Below, one piece after another: positions 9,898 to 18,776 of a stretch of DNA of 64,000 nt. Both the position numbers and the translations under genes were made by a program. Within the stretch, counting starts at the first letter, position 1. The number at the start of each line of letters is the position of its first letter. A model generated the notes under the pieces. That model was not told the DNA's origin. It saw nothing but the letters and a program-made list of their open reading frames with translations, and did no database searches. Source of the DNA: Marivivens sp. (GTDB taxonomy: Bacteria > Pseudomonadota > Alphaproteobacteria > Rhodobacterales > Rhodobacteraceae); the NCBI GenBank assembly GCA_024642115.1, contig JAHEBU010000001.1, positions 62,001 to 126,000 of the forward strand, given 5' to 3'.

Positions 9898-10523
9898 GCC
9901 ACGTCATCGTCGTCGATCACCCGCTGGTGCAACACAAACTGACCCTGATGCGCGAGGCCGACACCTCGACCGCGTCGTTCCGGCAGCTTTTGCGCGAAAT
10001 CAGCCTGCTGCTGGCCTACGAAGTGACGCGGACGCTGCCCATGACGACCAAGCGGATCGTCACCCCGCTCGAACCGATGGACGCCCCGATGATCGAGGGG
10101 AAAAAGCTGGCGCTGATCTCGATCCTGCGGGCGGGGAACGGGCTGCTGGACGGGATTCTGGAACTGGTCCCCGCGGCGCGGGTGGGCTTTGTGGGCCTCT
10201 ACCGTGACCCGGACACGCTGCAACCGGTGCAATACTATTTCAAGGTCCCGCAAAGCCTTGAGGATCGGATGACCATCGTCGTCGACCCCATGCTGGCCAC
10301 CGGAAACTCCTCCGTAGCCGCCATTGATCTTCTGAAAAAAGCGGGGGCCACGAACATCCGGTTCCTGTGCCTGCTGGCCGCGCCCGAGGGGATCAAACGG
10401 ATGCAAGAAGCCCACCCGGACGTCGATATCGTGACCGCCGCCATCGACAGCCACCTCAATGACCACGGATATATCGTTCCGGGCTTGGGCGATGCCGGAG
10501 ACAGGATGTTTGGTACCAAATAA
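9894..10523 (+). CDS. upp: Uracil phosphoribosyltransferase
   Basis: It joins uracil to PRPP to form UMP, recovering the base released by the preceding steps. The 209 residues match Upp, with the PRPP loop [11 protein letters not shown] and the C-terminal [13 protein letters not shown] typical of the family. It starts in an ATGA overlap with add and closes the operon. A small hairpin (AAGGCA/TGCCTT with a four-base loop) follows the stop immediately but has no clear T-tract, so it is only a weak terminator candidate. Confidence 0.96.
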   Translation: MSHVIVVDHPLVQHKLTLMREADTSTASFRQLLREISLLLAYEVTRTLPMTTKRIVTPLEPMDAPMIEGKKLALISILRAGNGLLDGILELVPAARVGFVGLYRDPDTLQPVQYYFKVPQSLEDRMTIVVDPMLATGNSSVAAIDLLKKAGATNIRFLCLLAAPEGIKRMQEAHPDVDIVTAAIDSHLNDHGYIVPGLGDAGDRMFGTK

Positions 10524-10589
10524 GGCAACAATGCCTTTACAATCTAGCGACTGTCGGCCATTCTGACCCCACATATAGTGGGGGACGGC

Positions 10590-11870
10590 ATGAGTTTGTT
10601 TCGCGTTTCGGTCGCAGCCTTGATCGGCCTTTGCGCCCAGAGCGCCGCCGTTCGGGCCCAGATGACGGCGGTTCCTGCTGAATTTCCGCCCTCGTCATAT
10701 ACCGCGACCCAATATGTGGACAGCCAGGGATGCGCGTTCATGCGGGCCGGGATCGGCGGGGCGATCAACTGGGTTCCGCGGATCAACCGGGACAGGTCGC
10801 AGCTGTGTGGATTCCAGCCCACCTTTGCCCAGGCACCCCGGCAAGAACTGACGCGGACAGACGCGCCCGAAATTACCATTGCCGCCGCGCCGCAGGCCGC
10901 CCCTGCCCCGGTGGCAGTGACAGCCGTCGTCACGGCCCCGGTCCGGACGGCCAACACGGCGCGTGTGGGGGCTCCGATGGTGACCGTCGCCTCGACCACC
11001 ACGGCCCCGACGATCGGGATGGGGGCATCGGCGCAAACGGGCTCGCCTTCGCCGCAGATCATCACCATTCCGGCCGCATCTCAGGTGGCTACGGCCCGGG
11101 TCATTCCTGCCGCCCCTGCCCTCCGTGTGTTGACCCGCGCAGAAATCTGCGTTGGCAAGACCGGTGTGCAGCCGGGCTATGTCAGCCGCAGCACGGGCCG
11201 TCCGATTGATTGCGGCGGACAGCCCACCCCGACGGTCACGGCCTCTGTTCCGACGACGATGCCTTCGGCAGGGCATGTGATGACCCTGTCGGAGATTTGC
11301 GCGGATGCCAGCGACAGTGGCCGCCGCTATGTCAGTGGCGTGACCGGCGAGCCAGTGCGCTGCGGGCCACAGACACAACCGCTGACGACCTATACGGTGC
11401 GCAGTGCGCCCGTCTATGTGGCCCCGTCTGCCGGACCAAGCCGCCCGGCAGCAATCGGCGGGGCCGCGGCCCCCTATGCACCATCGCTGACCGCCCCCGC
11501 TCAGGCACCCGCCATCATCATTCCGGCGACGCCTTCGGTCCCGGCGACCGGCGCCTGTGGCAATCCCTACATGAACGCTCCGCCCGGCATGGCTGTCCGG
11601 TGCGGCCCACAAAGCCAATCGCCCTCGGGTCTCGTGCTGGGAAGCCTGGATATGGGTTCGGTCGCAACCGTGACCCGGGCGTCCGAGCCGGTCGCGCGGT
11701 ATGGGCTGTTTCGGCGGCGGGTACCGGTGTCGAACCCTGCCGCGGGGACCCCTGCCCCAGCGGCCCCGGTCGCAGGCTACGCGCCGGTCTGGACCGATGG
11801 ACGCCTGAACCCAAATCGCGGACTTCAGGCGCCGGTCGTTTATGTGAGCTACGCCGTCTCGGCATCCTGA
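10590..11870 (+). CDS. Secreted protein with Cys-containing repeats
   Basis: This is an unrecognised exported protein of 426 residues. An N-terminal signal peptide ([23 protein letters not shown]) is followed by a conserved-looking segment, [13 protein letters not shown]...[19 protein letters not shown] long Ala/Pro/Thr-rich linker then carries three related modules ending in a Cys-Gly-Gly/Pro-Gln motif (EICVGKTG...[15 protein letters not shown]...VRCGPQT, ACGNPYM...VRCGPQS). Cysteine pairs suggest disulphide-bonded periplasmic or cell-envelope modules. I chose the ATG at 10590, five bases after GGGGGA, over an upstream GTG. It lies 66 bases after upp and converges on an M48-like gene. No function is assigned. 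Confidence 0.75.
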   Translation: MSLFRVSVAALIGLCAQSAAVRAQMTAVPAEFPPSSYTATQYVDSQGCAFMRAGIGGAINWVPRINRDRSQLCGFQPTFAQAPRQELTRTDAPEITIAAAPQAAPAPVAVTAVVTAPVRTANTARVGAPMVTVASTTTAPTIGMGASAQTGSPSPQIITIPAASQVATARVIPAAPALRVLTRAEICVGKTGVQPGYVSRSTGRPIDCGGQPTPTVTASVPTTMPSAGHVMTLSEICADASDSGRRYVSGVTGEPVRCGPQTQPLTTYTVRSAPVYVAPSAGPSRPAAIGGAAAPYAPSLTAPAQAPAIIIPATPSVPATGACGNPYMNAPPGMAVRCGPQSQSPSGLVLGSLDMGSVATVTRASEPVARYGLFRRRVPVSNPAAGTPAPAAPVAGYAPVWTDGRLNPNRGLQAPVVYVSYAVSAS

Positions 11871-11890
11871 TCCGCGGCCTTCAACGGGCG

Positions 11891-11935
11891 CAGCCACGTC
11901 AGGCCCAGCCTCGTCAGGCCCAGTCCCTTCAGGCG
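11891..11935. repeat. Three imperfect 15-bp tandem repeats
   Basis: Three adjacent 15-base units read CAGCCACGTCAGGCC, CAGCCTCGTCAGGCC and CAGTCCCTTCAGGCG. They fill the gap between two convergent genes, and the third unit covers the last bases of the M48-like gene, including its stop. They could be a slippage product or part of a transcription-end region. Confidence 0.7.
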
Positions 11936-12945
11936 CAAATACCCTGTAGCGCAACCCAATCCCCATCCGTCAGGATGACCGGCCCTGGTTGGCCGGCAAA
12001 CGGATCTGCCTTGGTCAGAGCCACCGTCGCCTCGCCCGTTGGATCCATGGCATTGGCATAGGGCGTGATGGGAACATTCGCTGCAGTAAAGGCCGCAATC
12101 AGTTCGGCGGTCGTGGCCTCCGGGGGCGGAGCGGTCAGCACCCGCTCGGCATAGCTGCGCAGGGTATCGGTCGGCAACTCGCCAGTGGTCAACAGGCGCA
12201 TCGTGGTGCCCAGACCCGCCTGCAACAAAATAGCGTCCAGCGGATCGTGGTCGATCCGGGCCGTAACAGCGGCAAGCACATATCCGGCAAGGACAGCAGG
12301 ATCATCTTGGCCTTCGATCAGGTCCCGACTGACCACGACGATCCGACCGGGCAACAAAATCGCCCCCTTGAGCCGGTTTGGCACGACGACGATTTGTGCC
12401 GTGTCTTCGGCCCCCAGAACGCGGGTCTTGAACCGGGCAAGGGCCTGTGTGCCTTGGGCCGACCGGCATGTCGGGCCTGTGAGGCGCTGTAGGTGACCCA
12501 GCGTGGTCGCCCCGATCTCGGACCGCTTGGACAGAGGCACGACCTTGAGCGTCTGTTCGACCAACGCGCCCGGCAACCAAAATACCCCCAGCCCCAGCAT
12601 GGCCGCCACGCTAAAGGCGATCCCGGCATTGCGCACACGCCCCGGTCGCGGCTGGCGGCGGGCCAGCGACCGCCGCACCTTTTCCAGCGCGTCGATCATC
12701 ATGGTGTCCGACAGTTCCAGCGTTTCGGACCGCTCCGGATCAGGGGAATAAAGCGCCGGTCGCTCGCCCGGATTGACCCGGTCGATTGCCGGCAACGACC
12801 AATGGGTCAACGGCCGCCCTGCTCCGTCCGAAATGACCAGCGTCGCATCGCCGAACGACACCGTGACGTCCAGCCGCTGCTGGTCGCCAACAGCACGCCA
12901 AAGCCCGCCACATTCCAGTCGTTCATATTGCTTGAGTGCGGTCAT
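11929..12945 (-). CDS. M48-peptidase-like membrane protein lacking the HExxH motif
   Basis: This 338-residue protein has an N-terminal beta-rich domain (residues 1-75), one transmembrane segment (about 107-128, FSVAAMLGLGVFWLPGALV) and a C-terminal domain that looks like a degenerate M48 peptidase. The stretch VVVPNRLKGAILLPGRIVVVSRDLI resembles the strand before the M48 active helix, but where HExxH should follow the sequence reads LAGYVLAAVTARIDHDP. If the assignment is right, this is a catalytically dead homologue. The ATG gives a sensible cytosolic start. It converges with the secreted Cys-repeat gene. Confidence in the M48 link is moderate, and is higher that this is a real gene. Confidence 0.65.
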   Translation of the reverse strand: MTALKQYERLECGGLWRAVGDQQRLDVTVSFGDATLVISDGAGRPLTHWSLPAIDRVNPGERPALYSPDPERSETLELSDTMMIDALEKVRRSLARRQPRPGRVRNAGIAFSVAAMLGLGVFWLPGALVEQTLKVVPLSKRSEIGATTLGHLQRLTGPTCRSAQGTQALARFKTRVLGAEDTAQIVVVPNRLKGAILLPGRIVVVSRDLIEGQDDPAVLAGYVLAAVTARIDHDPLDAILLQAGLGTTMRLLTTGELPTDTLRSYAERVLTAPPPEATTAELIAAFTAANVPITPYANAMDPTGEATVALTKADPFAGQPGPVILTDGDWVALQGICA

Positions 12946-13018
12946 GTCCCCGTTGGCGTTATCCGCCCTGCTCTACGTTTTGAGGCATGATAGACCGGGA
13001 CGGCGGCCAAGGGTAGGT

Positions 13019-13100
13019 GGGTTGAAACTCACCGTGCAGAAGGGGCTCAGCTTCTTTGGTCTGAAAACTCCCGCCGGAGGCATCCGGACGATCCTGCACA
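13019..13100. repeat. Half copy of the composite palindromic repeat
   Basis: The sequence GGTGGGTTGAAACTCACC, the spacer ending GCTTCTTTGGTCTGAAAACT, and CCCGCCGGAGG match the left half of the full copies at 15.9 and 48.7 kb. The right arm is missing. The copy lies between the M48-like and Nudix genes. Confidence 0.75.
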
Positions 13101-13146
13101 CCGACAGCGCGGAAATGGGTGGACCCAACCATCATCCCGGTGACGG

Positions 13147-13545
13147 CTATGACCCCAGGGCCTCCGCCGCAACGCGGTGCGCCTCGCGAAACATGGGGTC
13201 CCAGTCGGCTGTCATGGGTTCAGCTGCGGGATGCCAGAAAAAGTGAAATCGGTGACCGTGATCGTCTTCGGTCTGGTGGGTCCATCGGTCGGGCAACCCC
13301 TCTGCCTCGAACAACCAGAAATCCCACCGGGTGCGTTCGGTCCCGATCAAGGCCGACGCCAGGAACCGAGGCGCGGCGCTGGCAATGATCCCGCTCTCTT
13401 CGCGCAATTCACGAATGGCCGCATCGCGTGACGCCTCGTTCGGGCCAATGGTCCCCTTGACCCATTGCAGCCCGGCAGTGGGATGTCGGAAGGCAAGCCA
13501 GTCCCCGGACCCTGCCCGGACCACGATGCAGCAGACTTTGGCCAT
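13147..13545 (-). CDS. Nudix hydrolase
   Basis: This 132-residue pyrophosphohydrolase has a complete Nudix box: GTIGPNEASRDAAI runs into RELREESGI, matching GX5EX7REUXEEXGU. The substrate cannot be told. The start is set by GAGGGGAC just before ATGGCCAAAGTC; an upstream in-frame TTG would place the Shine-Dalgarno inside the gene. The aromatic C-terminal half (DFWLFEAEG, HFFWHP) resembles the diadenosine/NTP-type small Nudix proteins. It lies downstream of rpmB on the same strand, but an intrinsic terminator separates the two, so it probably has its own promoter. Confidence 0.85.
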   Translation of the reverse strand: MAKVCCIVVRAGSGDWLAFRHPTAGLQWVKGTIGPNEASRDAAIRELREESGIIASAAPRFLASALIGTERTRWDFWLFEAEGLPDRWTHQTEDDHGHRFHFFWHPAAEPMTADWDPMFREAHRVAAEALGS

Positions 13546-13611
13546 CTGTCCCCTCAAGCAGCGGATGCACGTGTCGCCACCGGCAAGGTGAGTTTAGACC
13601 CACCTCAGCTC

Positions 13612-13646
13612 AAAGAAAAACCCGGCCTGTTCGGGCCGGATTTTTC
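13612..13646 (-). terminator. Intrinsic terminator of rpmB
   Basis: On the minus strand a CCGGCC/GGCCGG stem with a six-base loop is followed by TTTTTCTTT. It lies just past the 3' end of rpmB. On the plus strand the hairpin is followed by TTTTT as well, so it may act in both directions. Confidence 0.8.
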
Positions 13647-13658
13647 GGGAATTCTATC

Positions 13659-13677
13659 GGCCTGACCGGGTCAGGCC
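13659..13677. repeat. GGCCTGACC-N-GGTCAGGCC palindrome, copy 1
   Basis: A 19-base perfect inverted repeat with one central base lies nine bases before the 3' end of rpmB. The same palindrome, with a different central base, occurs at 34311 at another gene end. It may form a second stem next to the rpmB terminator. Confidence 0.7.
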
Positions 13678-13686
13678 ACCAGTGGC

Positions 13687-13983
13687 TCAGGCGGTCGCCT
13701 TGGCGGCAACGGCCTTGGCGATCTCTTTCTTGACCTTCAGCGCATCGGCCGACAGCTCGTCGTCCTTGGCCTTGGCCAGATAGGCGTCCAGCCCGCCCCG
13801 GTGATCGACGCTACGCAGGGCGGCGTTCGAGATACGGAAGCGGAACGACCGACCCAAAGTGTCGGACATCATCGTCACTTCCTGAAGGTTGGGAAGGAAC
13901 CGGCGACGGGTGCGGTTCTTGGCGTGGCTGACGTTGTTGCCGGACATCGGCCCCTTGCCAGTAAGTTCGCATCTACGCGACAT
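13687..13983 (-). CDS. rpmB: 50S ribosomal protein L28
   Basis: This ribosomal protein of the large subunit begins [32 protein letters not shown], with all the L28 hallmarks. At 98 residues it is the alphaproteobacterial length, longer than the roughly 78 of E. coli because of an Ala/Lys-rich C-terminal extension. AAGGA before the ATG fixes the start. It is a single-gene unit here, closed by an intrinsic terminator, with no rpmG beside it. Confidence 0.97.
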   Translation of the reverse strand: MSRRCELTGKGPMSGNNVSHAKNRTRRRFLPNLQEVTMMSDTLGRSFRFRISNAALRSVDHRGGLDAYLAKAKDDELSADALKVKKEIAKAVAAKATA

Positions 13984-14113
13984 GGGATAATCCTTGTTTG
14001 TTGGTCCGGCCCCCAGGGCCGGTTTGATCGAAACGGGCAACACGCCCAAGGACGGCCCCCGCACTGCGGGACCCGTCACGAAGGCCGGGGATTAAGGGGA
14101 TTCCCCCCCCCGG

Positions 14114-14926
14114 TCAAGCCCGATTGGTGGATCCGGGCTTGGTGCTCAACCGCTCCGCTTCGGCCAGCGCCCGCTCTGCCAGCGCCGGACGCCGGGACAA
14201 GGCATGTTTGGCCAGCCGTGTCCAATAGAGGGGCGACTGGCGCCGCGCGGCCCGATGTTCGGCCAGAAGAGGCCCTGGTTCCGGGAACGGGTCGACCGCC
14301 AACCTGCGCACCACCACCCCGCGGCCGGTGTCGCGCAAGACCTGCGTCGCCGGATGATCGCCAAAGGCCAGCCGGGCCAGCCGGACCCGCGGAAACAAGG
14401 TCTGAAGGCGGCGGGCATGGTCAAGGTCCAGAACGGCAAACGGATCGACCGCGATGACCCCCCGCAAAGTGCCGCTGGCCCGCCGGGCGAGATCGCCTAT
14501 ATCCGGATCAAATCCTGCCGCCTCGGTCCGGTAACGCCTGTCGTGGGGCATCAGGCCGGGGTCGATGGTCAGTTGCGGCGACACCGAAACGACCGTCTGC
14601 GCGCCCAGCGCCGCAGCGAACCGAAAGGCCCCGTAGCCGCCCATCGAAAACCCCAGCAGTCCGACCCGGACAAAGCGCAAGCCCAGCACCGCCAGCGTCC
14701 CGTCCAGCGCAGCAGTTTCGGCATTGATGAACCAGTCATTGCGGCGCGACCGGATCATCAGATGCGCCGCCCCGGTTCGCAAGATCGTGTCGGACCCGGC
14801 GTCGGTTGAAAAATCCGTCTTGCCATGCTGGCGAAAATCAAAAGTGACGACCAACCTGTCAGAGGGGGCGGCATAAAGATCGGCCCGCAGATGCGATCCA
14901 TCAAAGACCCTCTCGTGCGGGGTCAT
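14114..14926 (-). CDS. Alpha/beta hydrolase family protein
   Basis: This 270-residue protein has the nucleophile elbow GFSMGGYGAF (GxSxG) near its middle, and strands consistent with an alpha/beta hydrolase fold. The substrate is unknown. The ATG at 14926 overlaps the stop of meaB in an ATGA, so it is translated with meaB and may share its transcript. No signal peptide is seen, so a cytosolic location is likely. A link to propionyl/methylmalonyl-CoA metabolism is suggested only by the pairing with meaB. Confidence 0.75.
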   Translation of the reverse strand: MTPHERVFDGSHLRADLYAAPSDRLVVTFDFRQHGKTDFSTDAGSDTILRTGAAHLMIRSRRNDWFINAETAALDGTLAVLGLRFVRVGLLGFSMGGYGAFRFAAALGAQTVVSVSPQLTIDPGLMPHDRRYRTEAAGFDPDIGDLARRASGTLRGVIAVDPFAVLDLDHARRLQTLFPRVRLARLAFGDHPATQVLRDTGRGVVVRRLAVDPFPEPGPLLAEHRAARRQSPLYWTRLAKHALSRRPALAERALAEAERLSTKPGSTNRA

Positions 14927-15915
14927 GCAGGACCATCCAAAAGGGCCACGATCCGGGCGGCAGCGCGGGCCGGGCTGGTCAGACCTTGAGCCACCTCGGC
15001 ATCCAGCCGGACAAGGGCGGCGGCAATCCGGGGATCTGCCCGCAGACGGTCCAGCATCTGACCACGCACTTCCTCCCCGAACCAATGTCGGGCTTGCTCG
15101 GCCCGGCGGGCGGCCAGAACGCCATGGTCACGACGCCACGCGGCCAGCGCCGACATCTCGGTCCAGGCGGCGTCCAGGCCGGTCTGGTCCAGTGCCGAAA
15201 CGGTCAGCGCCTTGGGGAAATCGGCCGGGTCCTGCGGACGACGACGGAGCAGGCGCAGCGCCCCGGCATAGTCGGCACAGGTCCGAGTCGCCTGCGCCTT
15301 GAGTTCTCCGTCCGCCTTGTTGACAAGGATCAAGTCGGCGATCTCCATGATGCCCCGCTTGACCCCCTGCAACTCGTCGCCGCCCGCCGGGGCGAGCAAT
15401 AGGATGAACAGGTCGCACATCTCGGCCACCATCGTTTCGGACTGGCCGACGCCGACGGTTTCGATCAGGACCACGTCGAATCCGGCCGCCTCGCACAGGG
15501 CCACCGCCTCGCGCGACCGGCGGGCAACGCCGCCCAGATGGGTCTGACTGGGCGAGGGGCGGATAAAGGCAGCCGGATCACGGCTGAGGTGCTCCATCCG
15601 CGTCTTGTCGCCCAGGATCGACCCACCCGTCCGGGCAGACGAGGGATCGACGGCCAGGACCGCCACCCGCAACCCCTGCGCGGTCAGCATCAGACCGAAC
15701 GCCTCGATAAAGGTGGATTTGCCCACACCGGGGGTCCCGGACAGCCCGATGCGCAGGGCCTGCCGGTCGCGCGGCAGCGCCTCGATGAGGTCGAGCGCCT
15801 GCACACGGTGATCGGCGCGGCCGCTTTCCACCAGAGTGATCGCACGGGCCAGCGCCCGACGGTCGCCAGACGCGATGGCTTGGGCAAGATCGGCAGGAGT
15901 CGTGGTGTGTTTCAT
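14923..15915 (-). CDS. meaB: Methylmalonyl-CoA mutase-associated GTPase MeaB (ArgK family)
   Basis: This is a G-protein chaperone that loads and protects the B12 cofactor of methylmalonyl-CoA mutase. The 330 residues carry a Walker A motif in LSGTPGVGKSTFIEA, the VDPSSARTGGSILGDKTRM switch region, ETVGVGQSE, and the NKAD guanine-specificity motif. The mutase itself is not in the window. Together with prpE it shows that the organism assimilates propionate through methylmalonyl-CoA. Its promoter must lie in the gap shared with the helicase gene, which is largely filled by a palindromic repeat. Confidence 0.93.
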   Translation of the reverse strand: MKHTTTPADLAQAIASGDRRALARAITLVESGRADHRVQALDLIEALPRDRQALRIGLSGTPGVGKSTFIEAFGLMLTAQGLRVAVLAVDPSSARTGGSILGDKTRMEHLSRDPAAFIRPSPSQTHLGGVARRSREAVALCEAAGFDVVLIETVGVGQSETMVAEMCDLFILLLAPAGGDELQGVKRGIMEIADLILVNKADGELKAQATRTCADYAGALRLLRRRPQDPADFPKALTVSALDQTGLDAAWTEMSALAAWRRDHGVLAARRAEQARHWFGEEVRGQMLDRLRADPRIAAALVRLDAEVAQGLTSPARAAARIVALLDGPA

Positions 15916-15939
15916 GCAACAGTCATAGCGGGCAGGTGG

Positions 15940-16093
15940 GGTGGGTTGAAACCCACCTTACAGACTGCCCCGGCTTCTTTGGTCTGAAAAACTCCCGCCG
16001 GAGGCTCCCGGCGCGGGTCCGGGAGCCTCCGGCGGGAGTTGTTATGGCAAGGTGAAGGGCAAGGACCCCTGTGACGGTGGGTTTCAACCCACC
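15940..16093. repeat. Composite palindromic repeat, full copy (meaB/helicase gap)
   Basis: The outer elements are GGTGGGTTGAAACCCACC at the left and its reverse complement at the right (16076-16093), each itself nearly palindromic. Inside lies a perfect 22-bp inverted repeat (15990-16011 and 16019-16040) with a seven-base loop. The whole could fold as a cruciform or long RNA hairpin. It fills most of the divergent gap between meaB and the helicase. Related copies lie at 13.0, 18.5, 48.7 and 51.6 kb. Confidence 0.9.
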
Positions 16094-16139
16094 GCCCGCC
16101 AAGGCTTGACCTTTGTCCCGACATGCCCAGCTTAGGGCG

Positions 16140-18554
16140 ATGCACACCCTGCCCCCCCGTTTCGCTGACTGGTTCGCCGCCAAGGGCTGGGACCTGCATC
16201 CGCATCAGGCACAGATGTTGGCCCGCGCCGACTCACCGGCTCTGTTATTGATCGCTCCGACGGGCGGGGGCAAGACGCTGGCCGGGTTCTTGCCAACGCT
16301 GGTGGAACTGGCCGACGGCAGCCATCAGGGCCTGCACACCCTCTATGTATCGCCGCTCAAGGCGCTGGCGGCCGACATCCGGCGCAACCTGCGCACCCCG
16401 ATCGACGAGATGGGCTTGGCCATCCGGGTCGAGGACCGGACAGGCGATACGTCCTATACACAAAAGCGCCGCCAGCGGGCAGATCCGCCACATATCCTTC
16501 TGACCACGCCGGAATCGCTGGCCCTGCTCACCTCGTATGAAGATGCGCCGCGTATGTTCGCAGGCCTCCAGCGGGTCATCGTGGACGAAATCCACGCTCT
16601 GGCAGAAAGCAAGCGGGGCGATCAGTTGATGCTGGCCCTATCGCGGTTGCAGGCGATGTGTCCCGGCCTGCGGCGGGTCGGTCTGTCCGCCACGGTCGAG
16701 GACCCAGCGGCTATCGCCAAGTCTCTTGCCCGCCATCCCGACCCCTGCCCGATCCTGATGGCAGAACCCGGGCCTGACCCCAACATCGCCATGCTTGTCA
16801 CCGACGAACAACCGCCCTGGGCCGGGGGCGGGGCCAAATACGCAATCCCGGCAGTGCTGCGCGAGGTTGAGGCCCACAAGACGACCTTGATCTTTCACAA
16901 CACGCGGGCGCAAGCCGAACTGTTCTTTCACAACATCTGGTTACACAATTCGAACAACCTGCCGATCGGTATCCATCACGGATCGCTCAGCCGCGAACAG
17001 CGCGAAGGGGTCGAGGCGGCGATGGTCCGGGGCGACCTTCGGGCCATCGTCTGCACCGGGTCGCTGGACCTTGGTATCGACTGGGGCGATGTGGATCTGG
17101 TCATTCAGGTCGGCGCCCCCAAGAACGTCAAGCGTCTGATCCAGCGGATCGGGCGGGCCAACCACCGCTACAACGCGCCATCCAAGGCGCTCCTCGTCCC
17201 CGCCAACCGGTTCGAGGTGGTCGAATGTGTCGCGGCCTTGGAGGCCGCAAAAGCGCATGATCTGGACGGCGACCCCAAAGGCCCCGGCCCGCGGGACGTG
17301 CTGTGCCAGCACATCCTGATCCGTGCCTGCGCCGGCCCCTTTGACGAGCGGGAATTGTTCGACGAGGTGCGCACTGTGGGGGCCTACGCGGGCCTCAGCC
17401 GGGCTGCCTTTGACGACTGCCTCGATTTCGTGGCGACAGGCGGCTATGCCCTGCGCGCCTATGACCAGTGGAAGCGATTGCAGCAGCGGGACGGTCTGTG
17501 GCATCTGCGCGACCCCCGCGCCGCCCAACGCATCCGCATGAACATCGGCACCATTCAGGACACCGACACGGTCAAGGTGCGGATGCGCGGCAGCTTCAAA
17601 CCGCTGGGCGAGGTCGAGGAGGATTTCGCGGCCACGCTAACCCCCGGCGACACCTTTCTAATTGGCGGGCAGATCGTACGGTACGAAGGGCTGCGCGAAA
17701 TGACGGTCGAGGTCAGCCGATCGGCCTCAAAGACCCCCAAGATCGCCACCTTCATGGGGACCAAATTCGCCACTTCGACCCAGTTGTCAGCCCGCATCCT
17801 GCGGATGTTCCGACAGGAAAACTGGCCCGAACTGCCCCGACACACCGCAGAATGGCTGGCCCTGCACCGCAAGGTGTCACGCCTGCCAGAGGCCGACCGG
17901 ATCCTGTGCGAAAGCTTTCCCTATGACGGGCGGCAGCACCTGTGCACTTATGGCTTTGCCGGACGCAATGCACAGCAGACGCTGGGCCTGCTGCTGACCA
18001 AAAGAATGGAGGAAGAGGGGCTTCACCCCTTGGGGTTCGTCGCCACGGATTATGCCACGCTGATCTGGGGGCTCGACCCGGTGACAGACCCCGCCCCGCT
18101 GTTCCGGCCCGACCAGCTGCGCGATGGGCTGGATCAGTGGCTGGCGGGCAACGCTGTGATGAAGCGCACCTTTCGGACAAGTGCAACTATCGCCGGCCTG
18201 ATCGAACGCAACCTTCCGCAGGCGCGCAAGACCGGGCGACAGGCCACGTTTTCTTCCGACATCCTCTACGACACACTGACCAAATACGAACCCGACCACC
18301 TGATGCTGCGGATCACGGCCGAGGAAGCGACGCGCGGCCTAGTGGATTTCGGCCGGATCGAAGAGATGCTGGCGCGCACCGCGGGCCGAATCGACCATGT
18401 GGTTCTGGACCGGCCGAGCCCCCTGTCTGCGCCGATGTTTCTGGAAATGGGCAGGGTCCCGATCAGCGGCACAGGGCGCGAACGGCTGGTCGAGGAACAG
18501 GCAGCCGCTCTGATGGCGGCGGCGGGACTTGGTAGCGCCGGGGCGGTGGGTTGA
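16140..18554 (+). CDS. Lhr-type DEXH-box helicase (ligase-associated type)
   Basis: This large SF2 helicase of about 804 residues has a Walker A motif (APTGGGKT), a DEIH box (IVDEIHALAESKRG), SATV, and the RIGRANHR motif VI, followed by the long Lhr core C-terminal domain. It matches the family often called ligase-associated DNA-damage-response helicase. That family usually sits beside an ATP-dependent ligase, an exonuclease and a phosphoesterase, none of which is adjacent here. The ATG at 16140 follows AGGG; another ATG lies 27 bases upstream. The stop codon and the last residues come from the palindromic repeat that follows. Confidence 0.85.
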   Translation: MHTLPPRFADWFAAKGWDLHPHQAQMLARADSPALLLIAPTGGGKTLAGFLPTLVELADGSHQGLHTLYVSPLKALAADIRRNLRTPIDEMGLAIRVEDRTGDTSYTQKRRQRADPPHILLTTPESLALLTSYEDAPRMFAGLQRVIVDEIHALAESKRGDQLMLALSRLQAMCPGLRRVGLSATVEDPAAIAKSLARHPDPCPILMAEPGPDPNIAMLVTDEQPPWAGGGAKYAIPAVLREVEAHKTTLIFHNTRAQAELFFHNIWLHNSNNLPIGIHHGSLSREQREGVEAAMVRGDLRAIVCTGSLDLGIDWGDVDLVIQVGAPKNVKRLIQRIGRANHRYNAPSKALLVPANRFEVVECVAALEAAKAHDLDGDPKGPGPRDVLCQHILIRACAGPFDERELFDEVRTVGAYAGLSRAAFDDCLDFVATGGYALRAYDQWKRLQQRDGLWHLRDPRAAQRIRMNIGTIQDTDTVKVRMRGSFKPLGEVEEDFAATLTPGDTFLIGGQIVRYEGLREMTVEVSRSASKTPKIATFMGTKFATSTQLSARILRMFRQENWPELPRHTAEWLALHRKVSRLPEADRILCESFPYDGRQHLCTYGFAGRNAQQTLGLLLTKRMEEEGLHPLGFVATDYATLIWGLDPVTDPAPLFRPDQLRDGLDQWLAGNAVMKRTFRTSATIAGLIERNLPQARKTGRQATFSSDILYDTLTKYEPDHLMLRITAEEATRGLVDFGRIEEMLARTAGRIDHVVLDRPSPLSAPMFLEMGRVPISGTGRERLVEEQAAALMAAAGLGSAGAVG

Positions 18555-18696
18555 AACCCACCGGACAGTCTGGCCCCGGCTTGTACGAGCCAAAAAACTC
18601 CCGCCGGAGTCACCTGGCTTTGATCCGGGAGCCTCCGGCGGGAGTTTTTTAGACCAAAGAAGGCAAGAGCCCCTGTTCGGTGGGTTTCAACCCACC
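18545..18696. repeat. Composite palindromic repeat, full copy with terminator-like core
   Basis: GGTGGGTTGAAACCCACC starts the copy and its reverse complement ends it (18679-18696). The inner inverted repeat is 18 bp, AAAAAACTCCCGCCGGAG at 18592-18609 against its complement at 18633-18650. The inner stem therefore ends in TTTTTT on both strands, like a bidirectional intrinsic terminator. The helicase stop TGA lies inside the left outer palindrome. Confidence 0.9.
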
Positions 18697-18776
18697 GCCC
18701 CCGAACACCATTCCCGATTGCCCCCGCCCCCTCTGCCTGCCAATATGCCCGGCAAACCAAAAGCAAAGAGCAGAGC

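Noticed and set aside
10522-10537. Terminator after upp
   Set aside because: The stem is only six bases with a four-base loop and lacks a T-tract; it is mentioned only as weak.
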